Part shown: piece after piece, positions 26,635 through 36,328 of the stretch
Numbering within the stretch: the first letter of the stretch is position 1
How the letters are laid out: each line of letters begins with the position of its first letter
From: Clostridia bacterium
GTDB lineage: Bacteria; Bacillota; Clostridia; RGIG6154
Direction: 5' to 3'
Assembly: GCA_017410375.1 (NCBI GenBank)
Contig: JAFQQW010000053.1
Location: 62,001 to 126,000 of the forward strand
DNA: 64,000 nt
The notes under the pieces: generated by a model
Database searches by the model: none
Seen by the model: only the letters and a program-made list of their open reading frames with translations
What the model was told of the DNA's origin: nothing
Translations under genes and position numbers: made by a program

Positions 26635-27352
26635 GTTGTATCTCCTCTAAAACGGTTTCGGGTGCAATCAATACACCCTCTAATGCATTCTGTTTATAAA
26701 GCTCTTCAAATTTTTCTAAAGTTACCGCGCTGTCCAGGGTGAACCGACCGCATTTATTACGCTCTAAAGCAGTCATATGCGCAAAGGTTCCCAAAGCTTT
26801 TCCGATATCCGAACAAAGGGTTCTGATATATGTGCCTTTGGAACAGTCCACCTGTAATTCCAGCTGACCTTTTTCCAAATCCATGTGTAAAAGTTCAATG
26901 TTGAATATGCAGATTTTACGCGGTTTGCGCTCTACTTCAATCCCTTTTCGGGCAAGATTATAAAGCTTCTGTCCATTAATTTTTATGGCAGAATACATGG
27001 GCGGAATCTGCTCCTGCTCTCCCAAAAAAGATTTTAAGACCGTAAGAACCGCCTCTTTGGTCACATGGTCAAAGGGCTTTTGTTCCAAAACTTCGCCCTC
27101 GCTGTCCTGGGTGTTGGTTTCCGCACCCAACTGAACCGTTGCTCTATACCCCTTGTTACCATCCATAATCATCTGGGAAAGCTTTGTTGCCTCTCTGCCG
27201 ATACAAATGGGCAAAACACCCGTAGCAAGCGGATCCAAAGTCCCTGTATGCCCTACTTTTTTAATGCCTGTAATTCTGCGAATCACCGCAACGGCAAAGT
27301 GTGAGCTTCTGCCCTGCGGTTTATTTATGTTTACAATTCCTGTCAAATCCAT
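26609..27352 (-). CDS. truB: tRNA pseudouridine(55) synthase
   Basis: Forms pseudouridine 55 in the T-arm of tRNAs, about 247 residues. NINKPQGRSSH at the N-terminus, the catalytic motif GHTGTLDPLATGVLP with its aspartate, and the SKGTYIRTL region are diagnostic. The start is uncertain: GGAGG is only one base from the ATG at 27352 but seven bases from a TTG at 27346, which may be the true start (245 residues). The frame is open to 27481 inside nrnA, but that part reads unlike any TruB. It overlaps nrnA and ribF. Confidence 0.94.
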   Translation of the reverse strand: MDLTGIVNINKPQGRSSHFAVAVIRRITGIKKVGHTGTLDPLATGVLPICIGREATKLSQMIMDGNKGYRATVQLGAETNTQDSEGEVLEQKPFDHVTKEAVLTVLKSFLGEQEQIPPMYSAIKINGQKLYNLARKGIEVERKPRKICIFNIELLHMDLEKGQLELQVDCSKGTYIRTLCSDIGKALGTFAHMTALERNKCGRFTLDSAVTLEKFEELYKQNALEGVLIAPETVLEEIQHENNTVAE

Positions 27353-28299
27353 TCCTCCAATGCTTTCAGCACGGTGTTTTTTGTATCCTCCATAGACGTA
27401 TGGAAGGTACAGCCGGCAGCTCTTGTGTGACCGCCACCGCCAAATGCGCCCAAAAGCTTTGCCGCATCCACATAAGAACATGTGCGCATGCTAACCTTGA
27501 CACTATCCTCATAGGTTTTCAGCAAAAACGCCACCTCTGTACCGTCTACCGAGCGCAACACATCAATTAATCCTTCTGTATCCTCTTTGGTTGCACCAAT
27601 TTCAGAAAGTGCCGCATCGTCAATTAACGCATAGGTCACTTTCCCGTCAAATGCCTGTTGCATAACGTCAATAATATATGCGCGTGCCTTTAAAGCAGAT
27701 TTGCTTTCGGTTTGAAACAATTTGCGGTTGAAAAAGCCGTAATCTGCACCGTATTCCATAAGGCGTGCCGCATACCGATGGGTATCGGGCGACGTATTGG
27801 TATGACAAAAACAGCCTGTATCCGAGGCAATAGAGCCATAAATCAGAGAAGCCGAAATCTTATCCCATTCAAAGCCCATCTCCTCACAGAGCAAATAAAG
27901 AATCTCGCCTGTTGAAGAAGCTTTAGGCAGAATCAAATTATAAGTTGCAAAAGCAGGATTACTCACATGGTGGTCAATGTTAAATGTAGTGTCAGCCTTT
28001 TCATAAAGCGCCTGATATCTGCCCAGACGATGCAGCTCTGCGCAATCTAAAGACAGACACACCGCATGCGTTGTATCCTCAGCCGGCACATCTGTATAAA
28101 AGACATCCCCATAAAGGTCCGCCATAAACTGCAGACGTTTCGGAACATTCCCTGCCACATAAACAGTAACACTTTTTCCCATTTTCTTCAAAATATGGGC
28201 AAAACCGAACAGAGAGCCTAAAGCATCTCCGTCCGGTACAATATGTGCAAATAGAGCAATGTTTTGCTGTGCCTTTAAGGCATCAATCATCTTGTTCAT
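27343..28299 (-). CDS. nrnA: Bifunctional oligoribonuclease / PAP phosphatase (DHH-DHHA1)
   Basis: Degrades very short RNAs and dephosphorylates pAp, 318 residues, with manganese. The DHH domain shows HIVPDGDALGS, SLDCAELHRLG and NIDHHVSN; the DHHA1 domain ends with GGGHTRAAG. The ATG at 28299 lies within the last codons of rbfA. A second ATG at 28293 has a better-spaced AAAGGA box, so the start could be two codons later. It sits in the usual place between rbfA and truB. Confidence 0.93.
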   Translation of the reverse strand: MNKMIDALKAQQNIALFAHIVPDGDALGSLFGFAHILKKMGKSVTVYVAGNVPKRLQFMADLYGDVFYTDVPAEDTTHAVCLSLDCAELHRLGRYQALYEKADTTFNIDHHVSNPAFATYNLILPKASSTGEILYLLCEEMGFEWDKISASLIYGSIASDTGCFCHTNTSPDTHRYAARLMEYGADYGFFNRKLFQTESKSALKARAYIIDVMQQAFDGKVTYALIDDAALSEIGATKEDTEGLIDVLRSVDGTEVAFLLKTYEDSVKVSMRTCSYVDAAKLLGAFGGGGHTRAAGCTFHTSMEDTKNTVLKALEEWI

Positions 28300-28651
28300 C
28301 CTTTGCCCCCGTATTCAAATTTTCAAGCACTTTATTGATGTGTGCACCATAAGCAATAGAACTGTCATGCACAAAGGTAAATTGCGGTGTGTAGCGCAAA
28401 TTCAATCGCGCACCAACTTCACGGCGCACAAAGGATGCCGCACCGTTTAAAGCCTTCATAGCATCAGTTGCCTTGCTTTCGTCCCCTAAAATAGAGATAT
28501 GTGCTTTTGCAAAACGCAGGTCACGGGTTACCTCTACCATAACCACAGATAACATTAAACCATCCAGTCTTGGGTCTTTCAAAGCAGAAATAATCGCAGA
28601 AAGCTCCCGCTTCATTTCTTCATCAATTTTTTGCTGTCTGAATTTAGCCAA
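28283..28651 (-). CDS. rbfA: Ribosome-binding factor A
   Basis: KH-fold factor of 122 residues that helps mature the 5' end of 16S rRNA in the 30S subunit. The segments RQQKIDEEMKRELS, KDPRLDGLMLSVVMVEVTRD and RREVGARLNLRYTPQ are typical. It follows infB by 12 bases and overlaps nrnA by 17. Confidence 0.93.
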   Translation of the reverse strand: MAKFRQQKIDEEMKRELSAIISALKDPRLDGLMLSVVMVEVTRDLRFAKAHISILGDESKATDAMKALNGAASFVRREVGARLNLRYTPQFTFVHDSSIAYGAHINKVLENLNTGAKDEQDD

Positions 28652-28663
28652 TTTTATTTCTCC

Positions 28664-31021
28664 TTATTGTTTAACTTCTTCCATAATAAAGCTTTCAATT
28701 ACGTCGCCTTCCTTGATATCGTTATAGTTTTCGATACCTAAACCGCATTCGTAACCGCTCATAACCTCTTTCACGTCATCTTTGAAGCGCTTTAAGGAAT
28801 TCAGAACGCCTTCATGAATAACAATACTGTCGCGAACAATACGAACCTGCGAGTTTCTGGAAATTTTACCGTCGGTTACATAAGAACCACCGATGGTACC
28901 AACACCCGAAACCTTAAAGGTCTGACGAATTTCTGCATGACCGAGTACAACTTCCTTGAACTTAGGATCAAGCATACCCTTCATAGCCGCTTCAATTTCT
29001 TCAATCGCATCATAAATAATGCGGTACAGTCTGATTTCTACTTCTGCACGTTCTGCGGATGCTATTGCATTGGCATCGGGGCGAACGTTAAAGCCTACAA
29101 TAATTGCGTTGGATGCAGAAGCCAGCATAATATCCGATTCGTTTACGCCGCCTACACCACCATGAATAACGCGAACGCGTACTTCTTCGTTGGAGATTTT
29201 TTCCAGCGACTGTTTTACCGCTTCCACAGAGCCCTGAACGTCTGCCTTAACAATGATGTTAAGTTCCTTCATCTTACCTTCTTCAATCTGGCTGAACAAG
29301 GAATCAAGAGAAGCCTTCTGTGCGGAAGCCAAAGCTTCTGCCTTTGCTTTGTTCACACGTTCTTCTGCAACTTCACGTGCTTTCTTTTCGTCTTCCACTA
29401 CATAGAACGGGTCACCGCCATCCGGAACGGAGGACATACCCAAAATTTCAACCGGAACAGAAGGACCTGCTTCATCTACACGCTTGCCCTTATCATCAAT
29501 CATGGCACGAACGCGACCAACGCTTGTGCCGGCAACCAAAACGTCGCCCACGCGAAGTGTACCGTTCTGTACCAAAACGGTTGCAACTGCACCACGGCCT
29601 TTATCCAGCTTGGATTCGATAACCGTACCGCGAGCCTGACGGTTCGGGTTTGCTTTAAGCTCGCCCATATCTGCCACCAGCAGAACCGTTTCTAACAACT
29701 CATCTACATTGGTACCGTGCTTTGCAGATACATTTACGCAGATGGTGTCACCACCCCATTCTTCAGGGATAATGCCGTGTTCGGTCAATTCCTGACGTAC
29801 GCGCTCGGGATTTGCTCCTTCTTTATCAATCTTATTAATTGCTACAATCACACTGATATTCGCCGCTTTTGCATGGTTGATTGCTTCAATAGTCTGGGGC
29901 ATAATACCATCGTCTGCGGCAACAACCAAGATGGCAATATCGGTTACCTGTGCACCACGGGCACGCATTGCAGTAAACGCTTCATGACCGGGAGTATCCA
30001 GGAAAGTAATATCTCTGCCTTTTAAATGTACTCTGTACGCACCGATATGCTGGGTAATACCACCGGCTTCCCCTGCAGTTACGTTTGCATGACGGATATA
30101 GTCCAAAAGACTGGTTTTACCGTGGTCAACGTGACCCATAACCACAACAACGGGAGAACGGGGCAAGAGATCCTCTTCTCTGTCCTCTAAGTCCATCATG
30201 ATGGATTCTTCTGCGGTAATAATAACTTCCTTCTTAACGGTAACGTCAAATTCTTCCGCAACGATACAAGCGGTATCGAAATCAATCATGTCGCTGACTG
30301 CTGCCATCATTCCAAGGCTCATCAGCTTTTTGATTACATCTACAGCGGTTTTCTTCATGCGGGAAGCCAACTCGCCTACAGAAATTTCGTCCGGAACCTC
30401 GATTTCCAGTTTAACCTGGGGCATTTCTTTCTTCACATGCTGCTGCATCTTATTGAATTTATCTTTTTTGCCCTGGAATTTGTTACTGTTGCCTTTTTTG
30501 ATTTTCTGCTTATTCTGCATATTATCCTTAAAGCGACCTGCAACCATTTCTTCTTCAATTCTGTCGCGTTTTTCGATACGATTCACGTCAACCGCTTCGG
30601 AACGGGTGTTTACCACAACTGCAACACGTTCCTGCTTCGGCTTATCGGATTTCTGCTTCGGCTGTTTTTCTCTTTTCTGGAAAGGCTGCGGATTGGAAGG
30701 CTTCTTTTCCTTCTTTTCTGCAGGCTTTTCTTCCGCCTTTGCTTCCGGCTGCTTTGCCGGCTCTGCCTTAACCTCCGGAGCAGGTTCTTCTTTTTTGGGT
30801 TCTGCCGGCTTTTCGGTTACCGGTTTTTCAGGGATGCTGAATGCATCACCGGTATCCTTTGCCTGGGTCAGCACTTCAAAAATCATATCCAACTGTCTTT
30901 CCTCCAGTACGGTTGCATGACTCTTAATCTGGATATCAAATTTTGCCAGTGCTTCAATAATATTTTTACTGCTGATGTCTAAATTTTTTGCAAGTTCATT
31001 TACTTTGATTTTTTCGAGCAT
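28664..31021 (-). CDS. infB: Translation initiation factor IF-2
   Basis: GTPase that places initiator tRNA on the 30S subunit and promotes subunit joining, 785 residues. A small N-terminal IF2_N helix domain ([12 protein letters not shown]) is followed by a Lys/Glu/Pro-rich linker (about 70-190) and a second IF2_N domain. The G domain has [19 protein letters not shown] and NKID. Domains II-IV end the protein. The ATG directly follows the ylxQ stop. The low-complexity linker explains the long open frames on the opposite strand here. Confidence 0.96.
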   Translation of the reverse strand: MLEKIKVNELAKNLDISSKNIIEALAKFDIQIKSHATVLEERQLDMIFEVLTQAKDTGDAFSIPEKPVTEKPAEPKKEEPAPEVKAEPAKQPEAKAEEKPAEKKEKKPSNPQPFQKREKQPKQKSDKPKQERVAVVVNTRSEAVDVNRIEKRDRIEEEMVAGRFKDNMQNKQKIKKGNSNKFQGKKDKFNKMQQHVKKEMPQVKLEIEVPDEISVGELASRMKKTAVDVIKKLMSLGMMAAVSDMIDFDTACIVAEEFDVTVKKEVIITAEESIMMDLEDREEDLLPRSPVVVVMGHVDHGKTSLLDYIRHANVTAGEAGGITQHIGAYRVHLKGRDITFLDTPGHEAFTAMRARGAQVTDIAILVVAADDGIMPQTIEAINHAKAANISVIVAINKIDKEGANPERVRQELTEHGIIPEEWGGDTICVNVSAKHGTNVDELLETVLLVADMGELKANPNRQARGTVIESKLDKGRGAVATVLVQNGTLRVGDVLVAGTSVGRVRAMIDDKGKRVDEAGPSVPVEILGMSSVPDGGDPFYVVEDEKKAREVAEERVNKAKAEALASAQKASLDSLFSQIEEGKMKELNIIVKADVQGSVEAVKQSLEKISNEEVRVRVIHGGVGGVNESDIMLASASNAIIVGFNVRPDANAIASAERAEVEIRLYRIIYDAIEEIEAAMKGMLDPKFKEVVLGHAEIRQTFKVSGVGTIGGSYVTDGKISRNSQVRIVRDSIVIHEGVLNSLKRFKDDVKEVMSGYECGLGIENYNDIKEGDVIESFIMEEVKQ

Positions 31022-31315
31022 TTATACTTCCTCACTTTCCTGTATAGCCTTTGCAAGGCCTGCATCACAAACAACGCAAACGCTCCGATATTCTTTGCCG
31101 GTAAACTTTCCTAACGTTTCTTTATCCTGAACGTAGAGCACCGGCAGATTATAGGCACAAAACTGCTTTTTTGTGCTGTCCGCCGCATCCTCTGCCAGGA
31201 TAATCAGCTTTGCTTTATTCCGGCGGATGGCTTTTTCGCACAAGTCAAGACCGGTAATCACTTTTCCTGCACGTGCGGCAAGCCCAAGCATTCTTAATTT
31301 TTTGTTTTGCTCCAT
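31022..31315 (-). CDS. L7Ae-family RNA-binding protein YlxQ
   Basis: A 97-residue protein of the L7Ae/L30e/Gadd45 fold, usually found between ylxR and infB and thought to bind kink-turn-like RNA. The N-terminus (LGLAARAGKVITGLDLCEKAIR) and LIILAEDAAD are characteristic. It overlaps ylxR by 22 bases and abuts infB. Confidence 0.9.
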   Translation of the reverse strand: MEQNKKLRMLGLAARAGKVITGLDLCEKAIRRNKAKLIILAEDAADSTKKQFCAYNLPVLYVQDKETLGKFTGKEYRSVCVVCDAGLAKAIQESEEV

Positions 31316-31566
31316 AGCGCAAGCTCCTCATAAAGCTTATTGAATTCATCTTCCGAAAGTGCACGGCGAAATGCTTTGTTTAAAGCCTTTCCCTTTACGC
31401 TTTTTCGCAAACATTCTTCGCTACATACATAAGCGCCTCTGCCACCTGCTTTCCCCGTAAAATCCGTCTGTATTACATCTTCTTTTAAACAAATGCGTAA
31501 AAGAGCGGATTTATGCAACATACTGCGGCAGCCTGTGCACATTCTGAAATGGACTTTGTCGTTCAT
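31294..31566 (-). CDS. YlxR/RnpM family protein
   Basis: A 90-residue DUF448 protein. RMCTGCRSM and GGRGAYVC are the family signatures. The B. subtilis relative was reported to bind and modulate RNase P and is called RnpM; applying that here is inference. It sits between nusA and ylxQ as usual. Confidence 0.9.
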   Translation of the reverse strand: MNDKVHFRMCTGCRSMLHKSALLRICLKEDVIQTDFTGKAGGRGAYVCSEECLRKSVKGKALNKAFRRALSEDEFNKLYEELALWSKTKN

Positions 31567-31577
31567 ATATACCTTCC

Positions 31578-32633
31578 TTAAAATTCAAGGCTGATGTTTT
31601 CTTCGGGTTTAATGTCAATTTTAAAGCCTGTAAGCTTTGCTGCAAGTCTTGCATTCTGTCCCTGCTTACCAATCGCCAAAGACAGCTGGAAAGACGGAAC
31701 CATTACCCGATATGCATTTTCTTCCACTTCATCAATGGAAAGCACCTGTGCAGGGCTTAAAGCCGCTGCAATAAATTCTTTCGGATCTTCGCTCCAGCGA
31801 ACGATATCGATTTTTTCACCGCCCAAGGCGTCTACAACCACCTGAACACGCGCACCCTTCTGACCAACACATGCACCTACCGGATCCACATTGGGATTTT
31901 CAGCATATACTGCAATTTTGGTTCTGGAACCGGGTTCACGGGAAATGGATTTGATTTCCACCGTACCGTCTGCAATTTCAGGCACTTCGTTTTCAAAAAG
32001 CTTACCTACAATACCTGAATTGGTTCTGGAAAGAACAATATCTGCTCCGTAATTGGTTTTATTAACCTTTGCAACATACAGTTTAACCTTGTCGCCAACC
32101 TTTAATTCTTCGCCTTCAATCTGTTCGTTTGCGGGCAGAATTGCTTTGGATGTACCAATATCTAAAATAATGTTCTTGCGTTCACCCTGATCAATCTGAA
32201 TAACAGTACCGGTTACAACAGAGTTTTCCTTTTTTCTGTACTCGTTAAACATTTTTCCGCTTTCCGCTTCACGGATTTTCTGCAGAACAACCTGCTTTGC
32301 AGTCTGTGCCGCAATACGGCTGAAGGGTTTGGGGTCAATCGGTTCCATAACCACGTCACCGATTTCGTATTCGGGATTGATTTCCTTTGCTTCGTCTAAA
32401 TCATATTCCCCTTCCTGACCAAAACCGTTGTCCACAACTGCAGAAAGCTTGAAAACTTTGATACTGCCGTCATTTCTGTCCATGTCTACACGGATATCTG
32501 CACCGTGCAGAGCTAAGTTTTTCTTATACGCGATTGCAAGCGCACCTTCGATTGCCTGAATCATGTATTCTTTTTCAATACCCTTTTCCTTTTCCAACTG
32601 TGCCAGAGCACCCATAAGTTCTAATTGATCCAT
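31578..32633 (-). CDS. nusA: Transcription termination/antitermination factor NusA
   Basis: RNA polymerase-associated factor of 351 residues: N-terminal polymerase-binding domain (about 1-125), S1 domain (about 135-200) and two KH domains (about 200-345), with VGACVGQKGARVQ as the first GXXG loop and AIGKQGQNARLA as the second. The acidic repeats of E. coli NusA are missing, as in other Firmicutes. It follows rimP by 20 bases. NusA can act on the hairpin in the leader of its own operon (33163-33191); that link is inference. Confidence 0.95.
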   Translation of the reverse strand: MDQLELMGALAQLEKEKGIEKEYMIQAIEGALAIAYKKNLALHGADIRVDMDRNDGSIKVFKLSAVVDNGFGQEGEYDLDEAKEINPEYEIGDVVMEPIDPKPFSRIAAQTAKQVVLQKIREAESGKMFNEYRKKENSVVTGTVIQIDQGERKNIILDIGTSKAILPANEQIEGEELKVGDKVKLYVAKVNKTNYGADIVLSRTNSGIVGKLFENEVPEIADGTVEIKSISREPGSRTKIAVYAENPNVDPVGACVGQKGARVQVVVDALGGEKIDIVRWSEDPKEFIAAALSPAQVLSIDEVEENAYRVMVPSFQLSLAIGKQGQNARLAAKLTGFKIDIKPEENISLEF

Positions 32634-32653
32634 TTTTCTTAATATCCTCCTTT

Positions 32654-33118
32654 TTAGAAATCAACCGAAAGTCTGACGGTTGTTATATTCTTGTTTTCAA
32701 TTTCAATTTCTTTACCGTCCTCGGTTTCGAGAACCAGTTTTTCAGCATCGCGATTTTTAAGCAAACCGATAAGCTGTTTGGTACCTTCCACCGCTTTAAA
32801 AAGCTTTACCGAGATTTTTTCGCCCCGGAAACGGTCGAAATCCTCTTGTCTTTTCAGTTGTCGCTCCACACCCGGAGAGGAAACCTCTAAATAGTAGCCC
32901 TCCGAAATAGGGTCCGCTTCATCCAAAGCATCACTCAATGCCCTGGAAACCGCTTCGCAGTCGTCGATGTAGATACCATCTTCCAAACGGTCAATGTACA
33001 CACGCAGATAGTAATCGGGACCTTCTTTTTTGAATTCCACATCATACACAAAAACACCTGCCGCCTGCGCAATCGGTTCTGCGATTTTCCAAACAATTTC
33101 TTCAACCTTGCTTGCCAA
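32654..33118 (-). CDS. rimP: Ribosome maturation factor RimP
   Basis: A 154-residue two-domain protein needed for 30S maturation. VYDVEFKKEGPDYYLRVYID, DDCEAVSRAL and YYLEVSSPGVERQL are typical. The start is TTG at 33118, with AAAGG about 12 bases before it, a weak initiation region at the head of a large essential operon. It is the first full gene after the structured leader. Confidence 0.93.
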   Translation of the reverse strand: MASKVEEIVWKIAEPIAQAAGVFVYDVEFKKEGPDYYLRVYIDRLEDGIYIDDCEAVSRALSDALDEADPISEGYYLEVSSPGVERQLKRQEDFDRFRGEKISVKLFKAVEGTKQLIGLLKNRDAEKLVLETEDGKEIEIENKNITTVRLSVDF

Positions 33119-33150
33119 AATACCGCCGCCTTTCTTTGTCTTAAAACTCG

Positions 33151-33186
33151 TTAAACAAAATCAAAAGAGCGGGTTTTTGAACCCAC
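33151..33186 (-). CDS. Possible 11-codon leader ORF of the nusA operon
   Basis: On the minus strand GTG at 33186 opens a frame for MGSKTRSFDFV and stops at TAA (33153-33151). AAGGAG lies about 10 bases before the GTG. The frame runs across the leader hairpin, as a leader peptide that senses translation would. There is no further evidence that it is translated; a chance ORF is quite possible. Confidence 0.25.
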   Translation of the reverse strand: MGSKTRSFDFV

Positions 33187-33191
33187 TCTTT
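33163..33191 (-). promoter_or_regulatory. Leader hairpin of the nusA-infB operon, possible attenuator
   Basis: In the minus-strand RNA a 12-pair stem (33191-33180 with 33175-33164), four-base loop, is followed by U-rich sequence interrupted by GA. One pair is G-U in this RNA but would be an A-C mismatch on the other strand, so the structure suits the leftward transcript. It sits between promoter and rimP. Confidence 0.6.
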
Positions 33192-33215
33192 AGCCTCTCC
33201 TTATAACGATAGCTT

Positions 33216-33244
33216 ATTTTACCACACATTTTCAAAAAAATCAA
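33216..33244 (-). promoter_or_regulatory. Promoter of the nusA-infB operon
   Basis: Minus strand TTGATT (33244-33239), 17-base spacer ending TGTGG, TAAAAT (33221-33216). The leader to rimP is about 90 bases. Confidence 0.75.
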
Positions 33245-33296
33245 GTGTTTTTCTGTATTTTAATGAACTTTTTCGAAATTTCACCATTTTTAACCG

Positions 33297-34088
33297 TCAG
33301 TTCAGCATCAGATTGATGTATCCGTCCGGCAAAGTGATTCCCTCGCAAAGGTATTTTACCACCGCAAAAGGTGTATCGTTTTTTGTGCCGGGCAGTGTGT
33401 ATATCAGTTTTTTACCTTTTTGATGTGCAATGGCTTTTGCAACGGCAAATCCGTCAAAGGACTGCTCTGAAAGATACACCGCTTCTTCATCTTCGGGAAG
33501 CACCATATAGCCATTTTCAAAGAGCAACACAGATTCATAGCAGGCATAGATGTATTCCCAGTCCTTTTCGGTGCGCAGAGGCTTAAAGGGCAACTGCATT
33601 TCATCATAAAATTGTCGCAGAGCAGTGATGTCTTTCTCGGTTTTAAAAGGCGGAATCACACCTTCTTCGCCATAAAACTCCCCTTTTTTCATATAAGCTC
33701 TACACTCCATACCAAACCGTTTGTAAAAATCAAAAAGCGGTAAATTTGCAGGAATCAGATAACAAACCTTTGCATCCTTTTCCTTTGCAAGTGCAAATGC
33801 CGATTCTATCAGTTTTCCGGCAAGCCCCTGTCCCCGGTATGCAGGCCGGGTTGCGATACCACACAGATAAAACGCCGGAATTTGTTCTCCCTCTCCTGTT
33901 ACAAGCGGTGCGTCTACCATATATAACATAGCCGCAATTTCATTTTCCGCTCTTACAATCAAAGTAAGCTCCGGCTCCATTTTGCTACCGAAAAACAAGT
34001 CCAGATATGCATCGGTATCCTTAAAAATTTCTTGCCACATAGCCTTAAGCTCAGGGATATCTGTTTTTTTTGCAGTGGATAAAATCAT
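33297..34088 (-). CDS. GNAT family N-acetyltransferase
   Basis: Acetyl-CoA-dependent transferase, 263 residues. The acetyl-CoA loop reads RPAYRGQGLAGKLI (near residues 82-95), followed by LIPANLPLFDFYKRFGME. The C-terminal about 110 residues are a second, less conserved half, as in two-domain (Eis-like) GNATs. GGAGGT is seven bases before the ATG at 34088; a GTG two codons earlier is less likely. The substrate is unknown. Confidence 0.85.
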   Translation of the reverse strand: MILSTAKKTDIPELKAMWQEIFKDTDAYLDLFFGSKMEPELTLIVRAENEIAAMLYMVDAPLVTGEGEQIPAFYLCGIATRPAYRGQGLAGKLIESAFALAKEKDAKVCYLIPANLPLFDFYKRFGMECRAYMKKGEFYGEEGVIPPFKTEKDITALRQFYDEMQLPFKPLRTEKDWEYIYACYESVLLFENGYMVLPEDEEAVYLSEQSFDGFAVAKAIAHQKGKKLIYTLPGTKNDTPFAVVKYLCEGITLPDGYINLMLN

Positions 34089-34106
34089 AGACACACCTCC
34101 ATTAAA

Positions 34107-34135
34107 AGTATACCTCTTTTTTCCAAAAAAAGCAA
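34107..34135 (-). promoter_or_regulatory. Promoter of the GNAT gene
   Basis: Minus strand TTGCTT (34135-34130), 17-base spacer, TATACT (34112-34107). Confidence 0.6.
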
Positions 34136-34144
34136 GTGTAGCGG

Positions 34145-34173
34145 TTGACGAATTTTAAAAAAAGTTATATAAT
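34145..34173 (+). promoter_or_regulatory. Promoter of the malic enzyme gene
   Basis: TTGACG (34145-34150), 17-base spacer, TATAAT (34168-34173); divergent from the GNAT promoter nine bases away. Confidence 0.82.
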
Positions 34174-34209
34174 AATCAGAAAGAATAAATTATTTAAGCA
34201 GGTGACAAA

Positions 34210-35382
34210 ATGAACATACGCGAAGAATCTTTAAAAAAGCATTACGAATGGAAGGGCAAAATTGAGGTTTGTGCCCGGGCAAAAGTACAAGACAAAGAAG
34301 CTCTTTCGCTGGCGTACACTCCCGGTGTTGCAGAGCCTTGTCTTGAAATACAGAAAGATTATAATAAATCTTTTGAACTGACACGCCGTTGGAATATGGT
34401 TGCAGTCATCACCGACGGCTCTGCTGTTCTTGGCTTGGGTGACATTGGACCCGAGGCAGGCATGCCGGTTATGGAAGGAAAATGTGTACTGTTTAAGGAA
34501 TTTGCAGATGTGGATGCGTTTCCCCTTTGTATCCGTACCCAGGACGTGGACGAGCTGGTCCGTACCATTTATCTGCTTTCCGGAAGCTTTGGCGGTATCA
34601 ATTTAGAAGATATTGCCGCTCCCCGTTGCTTTGAAATCGAACGCAGATTAAAAGAAATCTGTGATATTCCCGTTTTCCATGATGACCAACACGGTACTGC
34701 TATCGTGGTCGGTGCTGCACTTTTGAACACATTAAAACTCGTTAAAAAAGACATAACAAGTATTAAATGTGTGATCAACGGCGCAGGCTCGGCAGGTATC
34801 GCCATTGCCAAGCATTTGATGAAGCTCGGTGTAAAAAAACTGATTCTTTGCGACCGTTTCGGCATTATTTATGAAGGGCAGGAAGGTTTAAACGCCGTGC
34901 ATACCGAAATAAGCAAATGCACAAATCCTGAAAAAATCCGTGGCACTTTAGCAGATGCCATGAAAGATGCTGACGTATTTATCGGTGTATCCGCACCCAA
35001 TGTGGTATCCAAAGAAATGGTTTCTTCTATGGCAAAAGATGCTGTTGTATTTCCTATGGCAAACCCAAATCCGGAAATCACCAGAGATGATGCCCTTTCT
35101 GCAGGCGCGCGCGTGGTAGGAACAGGACGCTCGGATTACCCGAATCAGATTAATAACGTTCTGGCATTTCCCGGTATTTTCCGCGGTGCTTTGGATGTTC
35201 GCGCATCCGACATCAATGACGAAATGAAAATGGCAACTTCTTATGCCATTGCATCCCTCGTTTCGGATGAAGAACTCTCCGAAGACTATATTATCCCGAA
35301 AGCTTTTGACGAACGCGTTGGACAAACCGTTGCCAAGGCGGTTGCAGATGCCGCAAAAAAAAGCGGTGTCGCAAGAATTTGA
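34210..35382 (+). CDS. NAD(P)-dependent malic enzyme
   Basis: Oxidative decarboxylation of malate to pyruvate, 390 residues, the short bacterial form without a phosphotransacetylase domain. Landmarks: YTPGVAEPC with the catalytic tyrosine, LGLGDIGPEAGMPVMEGK, the metal site FHDDQHGTAIV, the dinucleotide loop GAGSAGIAIA and NPNPEI. AGGTGA is before the ATG. The DUF2156 gene follows 14 bases later and is probably co-transcribed. Confidence 0.94.
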   Translation: MNIREESLKKHYEWKGKIEVCARAKVQDKEALSLAYTPGVAEPCLEIQKDYNKSFELTRRWNMVAVITDGSAVLGLGDIGPEAGMPVMEGKCVLFKEFADVDAFPLCIRTQDVDELVRTIYLLSGSFGGINLEDIAAPRCFEIERRLKEICDIPVFHDDQHGTAIVVGAALLNTLKLVKKDITSIKCVINGAGSAGIAIAKHLMKLGVKKLILCDRFGIIYEGQEGLNAVHTEISKCTNPEKIRGTLADAMKDADVFIGVSAPNVVSKEMVSSMAKDAVVFPMANPNPEITRDDALSAGARVVGTGRSDYPNQINNVLAFPGIFRGALDVRASDINDEMKMATSYAIASLVSDEELSEDYIIPKAFDERVGQTVAKAVADAAKKSGVARI

Positions 35383-35396
35383 AAAGAGGTTTTACT

Positions 35397-36260
35397 TTGT
35401 TAGAATTCACACCTATTTCAGCAGACAACTTTCAGCCGGTTTTACCACTTATACAGCAGGAAAAACAAAATGAATGCGGATTTTCCACCGCACCGCTCTA
35501 TGGTCCCTATTCCGAGGGCAGATTTGCAATTTTCAATAACATATGCGTATTTTTATACACCGAAGAGGGCGAAACCCATTGCAACCTGTTAGGCAAACCG
35601 GAAAAACAAACTTATAAACAAATCACAGACGAATTGCTCAAAACCTATCCGCACATTCAGTTTCATTATTTTTCCGAAGAGAAGGCGAAAATTTTAGCCG
35701 AACTGTATCCAAGTGTAACAGTTGTAGATGAAACAGATTTGTATGATTACGTGTACCGTATCGATGACTTTTTACGGCTTGAGGGCAAGGACAATCAGAA
35801 AAAACGCTCCCAGTACAATCAGTTTATGAATGGTAATACAGTGCATTTTGAGCCAATCACCCAAGAAAATCTTAAGGATTGCAAAATCGTGACCTTAAAC
35901 TGGTGCTCACGAAAAGACTGTCTGGATTGCAAATACACCTGTGAGCAAAAAATCATTTTTGATTTGCTGGACAACTGGGACAAATACCCCTGCAAGGGAG
36001 GCATTCTTTATACCGATGATGAGCCGGTAGCGTTTTTAATTTGCGAGGTGGTTGGCGATACGGTATTCGGATACCACCAGAAAACCTGTTCGGCAGAAAA
36101 AGGATTAGGCTACGCGGTATACCTTACTACGCTTTCCGAGGTATTTTCGGATTATACCTATTTTAATTTCGGTCCGGATTTGGGACTCCCGGGCTTGAGA
36201 CAGTTCAAGCGCTCATTCAAGCCTTATATGCTCGAACCGAAATTTACGGTGAAATTCTAA
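35397..36260 (+). CDS. DUF2156 protein (lysyl-phosphatidylglycerol synthase C-domain-like)
   Basis: A 287-residue soluble protein with the two tandem GNAT-like halves of the DUF2156 family; this domain transfers amino acids from tRNA to lipids in MprF, but stand-alone members are uncharacterised. GYHQKTCSAEKGLGYAVYLT and FNFGPDLGLPGLRQFKRSFKP match the family's C-terminal half. A cysteine cluster (CSRKDCLDCKYTC) lies mid-protein. The frame runs back to 35379, but AAAGAGG is seven bases before TTG at 35397, which I take as the start. Confidence 0.85.
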   Translation: MLEFTPISADNFQPVLPLIQQEKQNECGFSTAPLYGPYSEGRFAIFNNICVFLYTEEGETHCNLLGKPEKQTYKQITDELLKTYPHIQFHYFSEEKAKILAELYPSVTVVDETDLYDYVYRIDDFLRLEGKDNQKKRSQYNQFMNGNTVHFEPITQENLKDCKIVTLNWCSRKDCLDCKYTCEQKIIFDLLDNWDKYPCKGGILYTDDEPVAFLICEVVGDTVFGYHQKTCSAEKGLGYAVYLTTLSEVFSDYTYFNFGPDLGLPGLRQFKRSFKPYMLEPKFTVKF

Positions 36261-36267
36261 AAAAGGG

Positions 36268-36296
36268 TTGATTCTCATTCCAAATTATGGTACAAT
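36268..36296 (+). promoter_or_regulatory. Promoter of the sugar isomerase gene
   Basis: TTGATT (36268-36273), 17-base spacer, TACAAT (36291-36296). Confidence 0.75.
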
Positions 36297-36328
36297 GAAA
36301 TCAACAAAAAAATGGAGGTTGAAAAAAC

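Noticed and set aside
28814-30982. Long open frames on the plus strand (up to about 290 codons)
   Set aside because: They are antisense to infB. Its Lys/Glu/Pro-rich codons leave the other strand open; the products have low-complexity Phe/Cys-rich sequence and no ribosome sites.
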